A stretch of DNA of 64,000 nucleotides from Paenibacillus_F chitinolyticus_A (lineage in GTDB: Bacteria > Bacillota > Bacilli > Paenibacillales > NBRC-103111), in the NCBI RefSeq assembly GCF_045038035.1, contig NZ_CP173427.1, forward strand, positions 1,798,001 to 1,862,000, in the 5' to 3' direction. Shown here piece after piece: positions 25,334-33,848 of the stretch. Each line of letters begins with the position of its first letter. The first letter of the stretch is position 1. The notes beneath the pieces were generated by a model. That model made no database searches and was not told where the DNA came from. It was given only the letters and a program-made list of their open reading frames with translations. Position numbers and translations under genes: made by a program.

Positions 25334-26424
25334 TTCAATTGTTCGAAAAGCTGGCGCCCAAGCACTACGCGGTGCCTGACGATAAAATCGGCTTGCAGCT
25401 CGGTACCTTGCAGAAGGAAATCAAAAAGATCCTCGTGGCGCTGGACGTTACCGACGAGGTTGTGGATGAAGCGATCCGGACGGGCGCGGATCTGATTATC
25501 GCGCATCATGCGATCATTTTCAGACCTCTGGCCCACCTGCAGACGGATACGCCGGCCGGCCGGCTGTACGAGAAGCTCATCAAGAACGATATCGCGGTCT
25601 ACATCGCGCATACGAATCTGGATGTGGCGGAAGGAGGCATCAACGACCTGATGGCCGAAGCTCTCGGCTTAAAGGACCTGGTGCCTTTGGACGAGGTTCA
25701 CACGGAGAAGCTCAGCAAGCTTGTCGTCTTCGTGCCGGAAAGCCATCACGAGAAGGTACTGCAGGCTCTCTTCCAGGCCGGAGCGGGCTGGATCGGCGAC
25801 TACAGCCACTGCTCGTTCAACATTCCCGGCACGGGGACGTTTATGCCCCGCGAGGGCACGAAGCCGTTCCTGGGCGAGCGGGGCAAACTGGAGCGCGCGG
25901 ACGAGGTGCGCGTAGAGACGATCGTGCCCGCGGGCATCCAGCGGGCGGCTGTGCAGGCGATGCTGAAGGCGCATCCGTACGAAGAGGTCGCTTACGACCT
26001 CTATCCGATGGACCTCAAAGGCCGTACGTTCGGCCTTGGACGCGCCGGCAAGCTGCCGGAGCCTCTTACGCTGCGCGAGCTTGTCGCCGCCGCGAAGGAG
26101 GCCTTCGACGTGCCGATGGTGCGCGTCGTCGGCGATCTGGACCGCACCGTCCGTAAGGCGGCGGTGCTGGGAGGCTCCGGCGGCCGGTATGTGCGCGGCG
26201 CGATGTTCGCGGGAGCCGATGTCCTCGTGACCGGGGACATCGATTACCACACCGCGCACGACGCGCTGGCCGCCGGCATGTGCCTGATCGACGTGGGGCA
26301 TAACGTCGAGAAAATCATGAAGCGCGCGGTAGCGGATTACATGAACCGCGCGCTTGCGGAAAAGAAATACGAAACGGTTGCGGCGGCATCGGAACCGAGT
26401 ACGGAACCGTTCCAATTCCTCTAA
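25309..26424 (+). CDS. Nif3-like dinuclear metal centre protein (YqfO type)
   Basis: A 371-residue hexameric metal protein, related to GTP cyclohydrolase I type 2. Metal ligands are visible in LIIAHHAIIFRPL, IAHTNLDVAEGG, GDIDYHTAHDA and DVGHNVEK. The YqfO form has a PII-like insert between the two halves (about 125-230), which fits the length here (B. subtilis YqfO 373 residues). Start ATG lies inside trmK. The biochemical role is unknown. Expression ends shortly before the rnpB promoter. Confidence 0.93.
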   Translation: MFAKGQTVIQLFEKLAPKHYAVPDDKIGLQLGTLQKEIKKILVALDVTDEVVDEAIRTGADLIIAHHAIIFRPLAHLQTDTPAGRLYEKLIKNDIAVYIAHTNLDVAEGGINDLMAEALGLKDLVPLDEVHTEKLSKLVVFVPESHHEKVLQALFQAGAGWIGDYSHCSFNIPGTGTFMPREGTKPFLGERGKLERADEVRVETIVPAGIQRAAVQAMLKAHPYEEVAYDLYPMDLKGRTFGLGRAGKLPEPLTLRELVAAAKEAFDVPMVRVVGDLDRTVRKAAVLGGSGGRYVRGAMFAGADVLVTGDIDYHTAHDALAAGMCLIDVGHNVEKIMKRAVADYMNRALAEKKYETVAAASEPSTEPFQFL

Positions 26425-26460
26425 AAAACGCGAATTGGCTGCATTCCCAGTCATTCGTTG

Positions 26461-26489
26461 TTGAATTCGGCGCCGATAACCTGTATACT
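26461..26489 (+). promoter_or_regulatory. SigA-type promoter of rnpB
   Basis: TTGAAT at 26461-26466 and TATACT at 26484-26489 with a 17-base spacer; transcription would start near 26496, a few bases before the mature RNA. Confidence 0.8.
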
Positions 26490-26502
26490 AGCAAATGTTC
26501 TC

Positions 26503-26917
26503 GGAAAGTTTGACAGACAATCGCTGGCGATGCTTGCATCGCGAGAGGAAAGTCCGGGCTCCATAGGGCAGGGTGCTGGATAACGTCCAGTCAGCGCGAG
26601 CTGAAGGATAGTGCCACAGAAATGGACCGCCGATGGCGTCGCAAGACGCACAGGCAAGGGTGGAACCGTGGTGTAAGAGACCACGAGGGGTACTGGTGAC
26701 TTTACCCCTGGTAAACCCCACTTGGAGCAAGACCTAATGGGACGCGGTCTGCAGGCTTGCCTGACAGACAGCCTTAGCCCGAGGCGCGTCCGGGTTGGTC
26801 GCTTGAGCTGTATAGCAATGTATGGCCTAGATAGATGATTGTCACTTCAATGGTGGGAGGGTATCGTAGCCCGATGCACCACCGGAAGTACAGAACCCGG
26901 CTTACGGCAAGCTTTCC
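26503..26917 (+). ncRNA. rnpB: RNase P RNA, class A type
   Basis: The catalytic RNA of RNase P, which trims tRNA 5' ends. Universal blocks are present in order: GAGGAAAGTCCGGGCTCCAT, CAGGGTGCTGGATAACGTCC, CAGTGCCACAG-like ATAGTGCCACAGAAATG, ACCGCCGATGGC, GGTAAACCCCAC, and the 3' ACAGAACCCGGCTTA. Helix P1 is formed by GGAAAGTTTG (26503-26512) and CAAGCTTTCC (26908-26917), which sets both ends. The layout resembles Escherichia coli-like class A rather than the class B form of B. subtilis. An extra hairpin before the 3' end (GGTGG...CCACC near 26850-26882) fits P19. Confidence 0.96.
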
Positions 26918-26933
26918 ATCCTTACGACATCGA

Positions 26934-26972
26934 AAAACCGCCCGTTATCTTCGGATAACGAGGCGGTTTTTG
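26934..26972 (+). terminator. Rho-independent terminator of rnpB
   Basis: Long stem AAACCGCC CGTTATC / GATAACG A GGCGGTTT with loop TTCG and a run of Ts. It begins 17 bases after the mature RNA end. Confidence 0.93.
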
Positions 26973-27280
26973 AGTTGTGCGCCGGCACGCTATTTTTTTC
27001 GCGCTTCTTTCATACTTTTAAAGTACGGCGGAGTTATAGTTTATCACCCGGCCCATTCTCCTCAGTCTTGGCCTTGAATGTATCCCGGTCGGAGACGCGC
27101 GACGCGCGTTGGGAGCTTACGGGTGCGGTTGCGGCAATTTCCGATACGAGAGGGGGTCTTTTGTTTTATCCCCGGGCTATTTGTCTGGAGCCTCGGCTTG
27201 AATGCGGCCTTGGTCCGGGCGCAGGGAGGGTTTGATGCCGCAGCCCCCGGCTTACATGTCCCCAGGACAGGACAGCATAA
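26973..27280. other. Intergenic region without recognised gene
   Basis: About 310 bases between the rnpB terminator and the end of the converging subtilase gene. Short open frames exist on the + strand but lack ribosome binding sites and family-like content. A palindrome ACTTTTAAAGT occurs near 27014. No clear terminator for the minus-strand gene was found. Confidence 0.5.
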
Positions 27281-29362
27281 TTACGGGGCTACGGGCGCCG
27301 GTTTCGTGCCCGGAAAGCCGGCCTGTACGGGACCGCGGCCAAGGGCGGCTTCCACGGCTTTGTCGACATTGATGAGCCCGAACCCGAAGTAAGTGTCGCG
27401 GCCTTTGTCTCCGATATCCGTGGCTGTCTGGCGCATCAGCTCCATCACCTCGGTATTTTTGAGGGAAGGATTCGCCGAACGGAGCAGGGCCGCCAGTGCC
27501 GTTACATGCGGACAGGCCATGGATGTGCCGGAGAGCGCCGCGTACTGGTTCTGCGGGTAGGTGCTGGCGATGCTGACGCCCGGAGCGGCGACGTCGATAT
27601 AGTCTCCGTAGTTCGAGAAAGACGCCCGCCCGTTGCTTGAATCCGTAGCGGCTACCGCGAACACTTCGGGGTAAGCCGCGGGGTAGCCCGGCCGTTCCGT
27701 GTTGTCGTTGCCGCTTGCGGCGATCAGGACCACGTCGCGGTCGTAAGCGTATTTGATGGCATCGTGCAGGAAATCCGAGCTGGCGTAGTTGCCGAGACTG
27801 AGGTTAATCACCCTGGCGCCGTGGTCGGTGGCCCAGATGATTCCCTGGGCAACGGCATACGTGCTGCCGACCCCGCTGCTGTCCAGAGCCTTGACCGGCA
27901 TAATTTTGTTATACCAGGTCATACCGGCTACTCCCAATCCGTTATTAACCTGAGCGCCGATAATTCCGGCTACGTGCGTGCCGTGTCCGACATCATCCAT
28001 CGGCTGCGCGGTCGGATCCAGGACGTTGTAGCCTGCGATGAGCTGACCTTTCAGGTCCTCATGATTGACGTCGGCTCCCGTATCCACGATCGCAACCTTG
28101 ACATCCTGAGTGCCCTTGTTGAAATTCCAACCTTTCAGCGTATTCGTGATCGGAAGGTTCCACTGATATTTGTTGAAAAGAACGTCATTGGGAATGACGT
28201 CCGGCTGCTCGGCCGCCTGCTCCCCGGCTCCGGAACGTGCCGGTCCGGAATTATCTCTTCGGCTGCCGGGCCACCAGTCAAAAAACCAGCTTAGCGGTTT
28301 GGTGCCCCGGGACAAGTCATTCGTTTCGTAAATATAGTGAGGCTCCACAAAGCGGACATCCTGGCGTTTGCGGAAATAATCCATTAGCTGCCTGGCTTCG
28401 AGGCTGCGGGCGGTAATAATATACGTATTTCCGATAAGCTTGATCTTGGTAGCGCCGATCTCGGTCCGGATACGGGACAGCTCGGCTTCGCGCGGAGGAC
28501 GGTTAAACTGGACCACAACGTCATGACGCTCGTAATGGCTGGTGCCTTCATGGTCGTCGGGATGAGTCACCCGTTTGCTGCGCAGCGTGTCGGTATCGAC
28601 ACTTTCGATTTTCCAGCGGCTTTTATCGGAATGGAAAGATTGCAGGCGGAGATTTTTACGCTGATGATTGGAAACCTCCTGCAAAATATGCTGGCGTACG
28701 ACGGCAACGACTGAGCTTTTCTTGTCGGGAGCGGGCACGTTCAGCACAAAGTACGGTTTATCCGCTACCGTGAAATTAGGCGACTGATAAGCGGTTCCTT
28801 GCGAGGCCGCTTTTTTCGCCTCCTCGATATAAGGCCGGGCGCTCTTGGCAAGTTCTTTGGACAGTTTGCCGGAGACGATTTCGGAAGCGCCGGCAGCGGG
28901 ACCGGAAGCGTCCGGTCCGGACGGAGCCGAAGATGCGCCGGGAGTTTCGGGAGCACCGGCAGTACCGGAGCCGCCGGATGTGCCCGAACCGGTCTTGGTG
29001 GAACTGTTGGATAGAACAGAAGAAGGCGATGTGCCCGGTGCAGCACCCGGATCAGACTTCGCGGGAATCCAGTTCAGCATAATAATGTGGCCGTGCTTGC
29101 TCTGCATGTCCTTCAGCGTTTCTTTGATCTTTTTAGGATCGGCTTGGTTCAGGGAAGCATACATTTGGTTAACATGGAGCAGGCATTGGTTCCGGCACAA
29201 TTGGTCGGTTACGGCGACATCCTGTTCGACAAGCGCTTGTTTATATTTCAGCTCGGCTTCCGGCTGTACGTTCCTTGCTTCGGGTTTCGTCTGGCAGGCG
29301 CTTGTTACGACAAGCAGGCTGCCGAGTATCATGCCGCCTAGGGCGGCAGTGGGGCGTCGCAT
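27281..29362 (-). CDS. Lipoprotein subtilisin-like serine protease (S8)
   Basis: A 693-residue cell-surface protease. The start at 29362 is chosen because AAAGGAGG lies ten bases upstream and a lipoprotein signal follows (RRPTAALGGMILGSLLVV, then TSAC with Cys23). Residues about 25-330 are a propeptide-like region with a low-complexity Ser/Gly/Pro/Ala stretch (about 125-175) and a fervidolysin-like segment (ARQLMDYFRKRQDVRFVEPH). The S8 domain (about 400-680) has the full triad Asp427 in VAIVDTGAD, His460 in GHGTHVAG and Ser614 in GTSMACPH. It stands alone on the minus strand. Substrates unknown; surface nutrition or quality control is likely. Confidence 0.93.
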   Translation of the reverse strand: MRRPTAALGGMILGSLLVVTSACQTKPEARNVQPEAELKYKQALVEQDVAVTDQLCRNQCLLHVNQMYASLNQADPKKIKETLKDMQSKHGHIIMLNWIPAKSDPGAAPGTSPSSVLSNSSTKTGSGTSGGSGTAGAPETPGASSAPSGPDASGPAAGASEIVSGKLSKELAKSARPYIEEAKKAASQGTAYQSPNFTVADKPYFVLNVPAPDKKSSVVAVVRQHILQEVSNHQRKNLRLQSFHSDKSRWKIESVDTDTLRSKRVTHPDDHEGTSHYERHDVVVQFNRPPREAELSRIRTEIGATKIKLIGNTYIITARSLEARQLMDYFRKRQDVRFVEPHYIYETNDLSRGTKPLSWFFDWWPGSRRDNSGPARSGAGEQAAEQPDVIPNDVLFNKYQWNLPITNTLKGWNFNKGTQDVKVAIVDTGADVNHEDLKGQLIAGYNVLDPTAQPMDDVGHGTHVAGIIGAQVNNGLGVAGMTWYNKIMPVKALDSSGVGSTYAVAQGIIWATDHGARVINLSLGNYASSDFLHDAIKYAYDRDVVLIAASGNDNTERPGYPAAYPEVFAVAATDSSNGRASFSNYGDYIDVAAPGVSIASTYPQNQYAALSGTSMACPHVTALAALLRSANPSLKNTEVMELMRQTATDIGDKGRDTYFGFGLINVDKAVEAALGRGPVQAGFPGTKPAPVAP

Positions 29363-29554
29363 GGGTCGGAGGCCTCCTTTCCTTCGTCTGGACTGCATAA
29401 AAGTAGGGTGGGAAAGGGGCGCTTTTTTTATACGGAAGCCGGACATTTCCCCTCAAGAATCGGGTACCTTTTCCAGAGAAAGTGTGATACTATATGGATG
29501 GGCTGAGCCGGGTGCGAGTTCCCGCTCTGTTAACTAGAGGAGGTCATAACCGTA

Positions 29555-30055
29555 ATGGCAATGGATAATGTTAAGAAGGCGTGCGAGACAACGAGAAAGA
29601 AACTGAAGGAAGCGGCGGACCGTATCGAGTCGTTTCTGAACACCTACTCTCTTCCGCAGTTGAATGCAGAGTCCGATTCCGAAATGGAAGAGTTTTACCG
29701 CGGCTATTTGCAGGATACTCGTCACCTGCTTGTTTTCTGCGAGGTGGCTTACGAGAAGCTCGGAGTCAGCTTACGCAGGCCGACCTTCAATGTGGACTTT
29801 ACCGAAAAAGTGCTGTATGAAGTGTATCACAACTGTATCAGCCCTTTCTTTTACCCGAAGAACGAGTGCTACTCCGAAGACGGCCGTTACGCCTATACCG
29901 GACAGGATGCCATTCGCTTCCGCAAAAAACCGAATCGTGAAGTACGCGATCTGACGATCGAATTGTCCAAAATTTTCGAAGAGCTCCGCGAAGAACTGTC
30001 TTACTATGAAAATGACTACATTACCCAGCGCCGCATGCAGGGCGAACGGGTTTAA
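29555..30055 (+). CDS. YpuI-like protein (DUF3907)
   Basis: A 166-residue soluble protein that I assign to the YpuI/DUF3907 family from its overall pattern: helical N-terminus (VKKACETTRKKLKEAADRIE), then VDFTEKVLYEVYHNCISPFF with YPKNECYSEDGRYAYTGQDA in the middle and a helical end. No catalytic motif is seen and the function is unknown. Start ATG has AGAGGAGGTCATAACCGTA upstream. It is monocistronic, with its own terminator after the stop. Confidence 0.75.
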   Translation: MAMDNVKKACETTRKKLKEAADRIESFLNTYSLPQLNAESDSEMEEFYRGYLQDTRHLLVFCEVAYEKLGVSLRRPTFNVDFTEKVLYEVYHNCISPFFYPKNECYSEDGRYAYTGQDAIRFRKKPNREVRDLTIELSKIFEELREELSYYENDYITQRRMQGERV

Positions 30056-30069
30056 AATAAGAGAAATGA

Positions 30070-30094
30070 AGCCTCCGCGCGCGGGGGCTTTTTT
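30070..30094 (+). terminator. Rho-independent terminator
   Basis: Stem GCCTCCGC / GCGGGGGC (30071-30088, one G-T pair) followed by six Ts, ending the YpuI-like gene. Confidence 0.9.
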
Positions 30095-30199
30095 GTTTGC
30101 GGTCATGGTTGCGTCAAGTCCCGCTGTCAGGTTGTGACAGGGCTCCCCGCGGATATCCGCCCAGCCTTCGTGAGACCCTACTGTTTGGGGGTGATCGAT

Positions 30200-30409
30200 A
30201 TGCCAGAAGTCAAATGCGCCGTTTCGAACTGTGCCTACTGGGGACAGGGCAACAACTGCCGCGCGGATATCATTATGATCGAAGTGGACGAGCATGCGAA
30301 TGCCGACCTGTCTTCCGAGTTTGCCGGTGAAGAATTTGATACGCGTCATAAGGATCAGGCTGCGGACCGTGCCAATACGTGCTGTCACACGTTCAAAGAG
30401 AAGAAGTAA
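30200..30409 (+). CDS. DUF1540 cysteine-rich small protein
   Basis: A 69-residue protein with the DUF1540 arrangement: PEVKCAVSNCAYWGQGNNCR at the N-terminus and ANTCCHTFKEKK at the C-terminus. The spaced cysteines suggest metal binding. ATG at 30200 follows TTGGGGGTGATCG; longer in-frame readings have no site. Members occur in spore-formers, often as one or two copies per chain, and have no proven function. Confidence 0.88.
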   Translation: MPEVKCAVSNCAYWGQGNNCRADIIMIEVDEHANADLSSEFAGEEFDTRHKDQAADRANTCCHTFKEKK

Positions 30410-30456
30410 CACGCGCACCCGAAATTCCTCAGCACAGTAAGAGGAGGTTTTCACGT

Positions 30457-30873
30457 ATGTCTCACCACAAAAGCCGTAAGAAGCAGGAGCACACGGGGGA
30501 ACATTCTCAAAAGCATGACCCGGCTAAAGCGAATTCTTCTGCGGGTCGGGAGCACGCGGGGCGTTCGGACCGTGAGGAATATGCCGGCGAGCTGGCCCCG
30601 GGGCTGGCGGGACGCAATGTGGAAGACGCAGGCGCCCGAAGCAGGGAGGAAGCCGACTCGGATTCGTGGGTTAGCGCACGTACGCTCGGAATGATGGCGC
30701 TCGTGTCGTCCGTTCTTTCGTTTTTCCTTCTGCCGTTTGTGCTCGGACCCCTTGGGGCGATTCTCGGGTACATGGCGTTTGCGGACGGGAGCCGGAAAGC
30801 CGGCGCCTGGGCAATCGCAATCGGACTGATCAGCTTTTTTTCCAATTTGTTTTTCGTCCCGTTTGCGATCTAG
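30457..30873 (+). CDS. Small membrane protein with charged N-terminus (DUF4190-like end)
   Basis: A 138-residue protein. The first 75 residues are highly charged and low in complexity (MSHHKSRKKQEHTGEHSQKH and on). The last 60 form two hydrophobic helices with the pattern GMMALVSSVLSFFLLPFVLG, PLGAILGYMAFADGSRKAG and WAIAIGLISFFSNLFF, which resembles DUF4190 membrane proteins. ATG follows GAGGAGGTTTTCACGT. It may be cotranscribed with the DUF1540 gene. Role unknown. Confidence 0.8.
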   Translation: MSHHKSRKKQEHTGEHSQKHDPAKANSSAGREHAGRSDREEYAGELAPGLAGRNVEDAGARSREEADSDSWVSARTLGMMALVSSVLSFFLLPFVLGPLGAILGYMAFADGSRKAGAWAIAIGLISFFSNLFFVPFAI

Positions 30874-30883
30874 CGAACGGCGA

Positions 30884-30911
30884 AAAAAGGGGCCTCCGGG
30901 CCCTTTTTTTA
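30884..30911 (+). terminator. Rho-independent terminator
   Basis: A-rich lead, GGGGCC, loop TCC, GGGCCC and seven Ts; the flanking A and T runs extend the stem, so it could work in both directions. Confidence 0.85.
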
Positions 30912-30943
30912 TATCGGTCATGAAAGCGACGAGACAGACGAAA

Positions 30944-30973
30944 TTAGACGAAACCCCTTTAAACCGTTATAAT
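30944..30973 (+). promoter_or_regulatory. SigA-type promoter of the ABC-2 transporter genes
   Basis: TTAGAC at 30944-30949 and TATAAT at 30968-30973 with an 18-base spacer, about 40 bases before the ATPase gene. Confidence 0.7.
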
Positions 30974-31014
30974 TTGCTCAGACATGCTAGTGCTGGATAG
31001 AATTGGAGGATCAA

Positions 31015-31938
31015 ATGGAAACCGAACAAGCTATGGAACTGGTAGGCGTATCGAAAACGATAGGCGGAAAACCGATTATCAAGGACTTGTCCATTTCCGT
31101 CCGGCGGGGGGAAATTTGCGGTTTTCTGGGACCGAACGGTTCCGGTAAAACGACGACGATCCGCATGATGGTCGGCTTAATGTCTATGAGCGCGGGCGAA
31201 ATCCGGATTGCGGGCTTTCCCGTAAGGACACAGCGTTCCGAAGCGCTTGCCCATGTAGGCGCTATTGTCGAGAACCCAGAGCTGTACCCGTATATGTCGG
31301 GCCATAAAAATCTCGTCCACTTTGCCCGGATGGCGGCTGAACGCATCCCGCAGGGACGGATAGAGGAAATCGTAGAGCTGGTCGGGCTGACCGACGCGAT
31401 TCACGACAAAGTCAAAACGTACTCGCTCGGTATGCGGCAGAGGCTGGGAATCGCCCAGGCGCTTCTTCACCGGCCGACGGTGCTTATTCTGGATGAACCG
31501 ACCAACGGTCTCGACCCGGCCGGAATACGGGAACTCCGCGATTATTTACGCAATTTGGCAAAAACGGAATCGATTGCGATCCTTATCTCCTCCCACCTTC
31601 TGGCGGAGGTCGAGCTGATCTGCGACCGTGCCTTGATCATTCAGGAAGGCCGGCTTGTCGGCGAACGTATCGTTCGCGGCGGAGCGACCGCAGAGGACGA
31701 GCTGGTGCTGGTCGAATTCGAACTGAAGGGAATCGAGGCGGGAGAGCATACGGCCGGGGAATACGGGCTGCTGAAGCGCGAGAACGGGCTGTATACCGCC
31801 AATTTGTCCAAGTCTGCGATTCCGGAAATCGTGTCCCGGCTTGTCGGGCAGGGGATAGATGTGTATCAGGTGGCCATCCGCAAGCCGACGCTGGAAGACA
31901 CCTTCCTCCAGCTGACGAAAGGAGAGGACAGCCGATGA
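31015..31938 (+). CDS. ABC transporter ATP-binding protein (ABC-2 type)
   Basis: A 307-residue ATPase subunit of the drug/bacteriocin/lantibiotic export class. Walker A GPNGSGKTTT, signature YSLGMRQRLGIAQALLH, Walker B LILDEPTNGLDPAG and the H-loop ISSHLLAEVE are intact; the C-terminal 80 residues form the extra domain seen in CcmA/NatA-like ATPases. ATG at 31015 follows TTGGAGGATCAA; an in-frame TTG 12 bases earlier lies inside that site. It overlaps the permease gene by four bases (ATGA). Confidence 0.94.
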   Translation: METEQAMELVGVSKTIGGKPIIKDLSISVRRGEICGFLGPNGSGKTTTIRMMVGLMSMSAGEIRIAGFPVRTQRSEALAHVGAIVENPELYPYMSGHKNLVHFARMAAERIPQGRIEEIVELVGLTDAIHDKVKTYSLGMRQRLGIAQALLHRPTVLILDEPTNGLDPAGIRELRDYLRNLAKTESIAILISSHLLAEVELICDRALIIQEGRLVGERIVRGGATAEDELVLVEFELKGIEAGEHTAGEYGLLKRENGLYTANLSKSAIPEIVSRLVGQGIDVYQVAIRKPTLEDTFLQLTKGEDSR

Positions 31939-32708
31939 AATTCCTTTCGCTCGTACAAAATGAAATCATGAAAATCACAAGCAAAAAATCGACTTGGATT
32001 TTCTATATCTTTCTGCTGCTGCTCAGTCTGTTTGTCGGTCTTCCCATTAAACTGTGGATTCCCGGCTATTCGGACGGCCACAATTATATCAGCTTCGCCG
32101 GCACCGTTTTTATGGTCTGCTCGCTGTTTGTTACTTTGTTCGCCCTTGTTCTTGGGGCGCAGACGGTGACGGAAGAGTACAAGGACGGAACGATCAAGCA
32201 GCTGCTGATCCGCCCGGCCAGCAGGACGGCCGTCCTGCTGTCGAAATATGCGGCCTGCGTGATAATGGTGCTCATCGCTTACGCGGTACTTTTTCTGAGC
32301 TCCGTTGCGGCAGGGGCCGCACTGTTCGGGACGGCCGAGCTGCCTAACGAGCATTTTATCGTTCTGTCCAGCTCGTATTGGTATTCGCTGCCGGACATGC
32401 TCTTTATGTTCACGCTCGCCTTCTTTATCGCGACGGTATTCCGCAGCAGCGCGCTGGCGATTACGGTGGCCATTGTCATGAATTTGGCGGGTTCGGCTTT
32501 TGCGGCCCTGCAGAACAATTGGGCCAAGTACCTGATTTTCAATAATACGAACTGGAAGATCTACGATCCGAATCCGCTGGTTAACCAAGGAACGCCGCCT
32601 CCTTTTCCGGGCATGACACTCGGGTTTTCGCTGACGATCTATGTGCTGCATCTGGTCGTTCTCCTGGGCGTTACGATCCTGGTCTTCCGGAAAAGAGACG
32701 TGGCCTGA
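31935..32708 (+). CDS. ABC-2 type transporter permease
   Basis: A 257-residue permease with six hydrophobic helices in the ABC-2 layout: one near residue 20-40, QTVTEEYKDGTIKQLLIRPA after the second helix (the conserved loop of this class), then four more. With the ATPase before it, it forms a two-gene exporter. The substrate cannot be read from the sequence; peptide, lipid or antibiotic export are common for the class. Confidence 0.92.
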   Translation: MKFLSLVQNEIMKITSKKSTWIFYIFLLLLSLFVGLPIKLWIPGYSDGHNYISFAGTVFMVCSLFVTLFALVLGAQTVTEEYKDGTIKQLLIRPASRTAVLLSKYAACVIMVLIAYAVLFLSSVAAGAALFGTAELPNEHFIVLSSSYWYSLPDMLFMFTLAFFIATVFRSSALAITVAIVMNLAGSAFAALQNNWAKYLIFNNTNWKIYDPNPLVNQGTPPPFPGMTLGFSLTIYVLHLVVLLGVTILVFRKRDVA

Positions 32709-32831
32709 GCGAATAATTCCGGTGCGAAGCCGGATTTTCGGCAAATTTGGCAAAAAGGGTTCAAAACGGGACGATTTGTGCCGATATAAGGTTTATAATT
32801 TGCTTAGGGGCTTACAAACGGGGATGAGAAA

Positions 32832-33617
32832 ATGGTATCTATTGATCCGCGATTAATGAAAGAGCTTTTAAAACTGGAGATGCTGAACAAATCGACGCTG
32901 TTTTCCGGCGCCGGCGGAGCAGCGTCGGGTGCCTCCGAATCCGGCGAGGAATTCAGCTCGCTCCTCAACACGCTTCTCATGGAGCAAAGCGGCCTGTCCG
33001 CCGATCCGGCCGTGGAGGATGCACTCGGCATTCTGCCGCTGGAAGCGCTGCAGGGCGCGTGGACGGGCTCGGCTGGCGCGGTTCCCGCTGCCGCGGGCAC
33101 GGGCTTAAGCGTTCAGCGGCAGGCGAAGGCACTCCGTTCCTACGAAACGGCCGCCGGAGCCGTACAAGCTTCCCTGCCCGCTTCCGCGCGCGAAGCGGCT
33201 TACGACGCTTATATCGTACAAGCGAGCGAGCGTACGGGCGTAGATCCCGCCCTGATTAAAGCGGTGATCCGCCAGGAATCCTCCTTTAACCCGAATACGG
33301 TTTCGAGAGCGGGAGCCAAGGGGCTTATGCAGCTGATGGACGGGACGGCAAACGGACTGGGCGTCACGAACGCCTACGATCCGCAGCAGAATATCCAGGG
33401 CGGAGCGCAGTACTTGTCCTACCAGCTTAAGCGTTTCGACGGAAATGTCGGCGTCGCTTTGGCGGCCTATAACGCGGGACCCGGACGGGTCAACAAGCTG
33501 GGCATCAAAAACGATTCCGATTTACTAGAGAAAATGCATCTGCTGCCGAACGAAACGCAGCAGTATGTGAAAAAGGTTATGAATGCCAAGGAACGGTACG
33601 ACAGGGAGTTTACTTAA
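32832..33617 (+). CDS. Lytic transglycosylase (SLT domain)
   Basis: A 261-residue murein hydrolase. The first 130 residues are low-complexity and Ala/Ser/Gly-rich, with no classical signal peptide. The SLT domain (about 135-255) has the catalytic Glu in AVIRQESSFNPNTVSRAGA, then KGLMQLMDGTANGLG and AAYNAGPGRV, all diagnostic. It resembles B. subtilis YjbJ-like proteins and may leave the cell by a non-Sec route or act in the spore. ATG follows ACGGGGATGAGAAA. A TATAAT box lies at 32794-32799. Confidence 0.9.
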   Translation: MVSIDPRLMKELLKLEMLNKSTLFSGAGGAASGASESGEEFSSLLNTLLMEQSGLSADPAVEDALGILPLEALQGAWTGSAGAVPAAAGTGLSVQRQAKALRSYETAAGAVQASLPASAREAAYDAYIVQASERTGVDPALIKAVIRQESSFNPNTVSRAGAKGLMQLMDGTANGLGVTNAYDPQQNIQGGAQYLSYQLKRFDGNVGVALAAYNAGPGRVNKLGIKNDSDLLEKMHLLPNETQQYVKKVMNAKERYDREFT

Positions 33618-33634
33618 GTCTGAATAACGTTGCA

Positions 33635-33681
33635 AAGAAGCGGTTTCTCCGGCGTGGGGAGGCCGCTTCTTTCGTTTTTTT
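33635..33681 (+). terminator. Rho-independent terminator
   Basis: AAGAAGCGG (33635-33643) pairs with CCGCTTCTT (33663-33671), with an inner CTCC/GGAG stem, followed by TCGTTTTTTT. Confidence 0.88.
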
Positions 33682-33751
33682 CAGAAGGTCCGGCAACGAG
33701 CGGAAGCGGTCTTGGAAAAGGCAGCCGGCTTGCTTTGAAGATAAAGGCGGC

Positions 33752-33780
33752 TTGTGTTCGGGGTAGTTTTGCGATTTAAT
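33752..33780 (+). promoter_or_regulatory. Predicted SigA-type promoter of cysteine desulfurase-thiI
   Basis: TTGTGT at 33752-33757, 17-base spacer, TTTAAT at 33775-33780; about 70 bases before the start codon. Confidence 0.5.
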
Positions 33781-33848
33781 GAGGAATATGCACGTGACAG
33801 TCAATTCCCTTAACGCGATCTTTTTTCAATAAGAAAGGACAGAGATAG

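Noticed and set aside
26835..27392. Several + strand frames between rnpB and the subtilase end
   Set aside because: They overlap rnpB, its terminator or the coding part of the subtilase, and lack ribosome binding sites.
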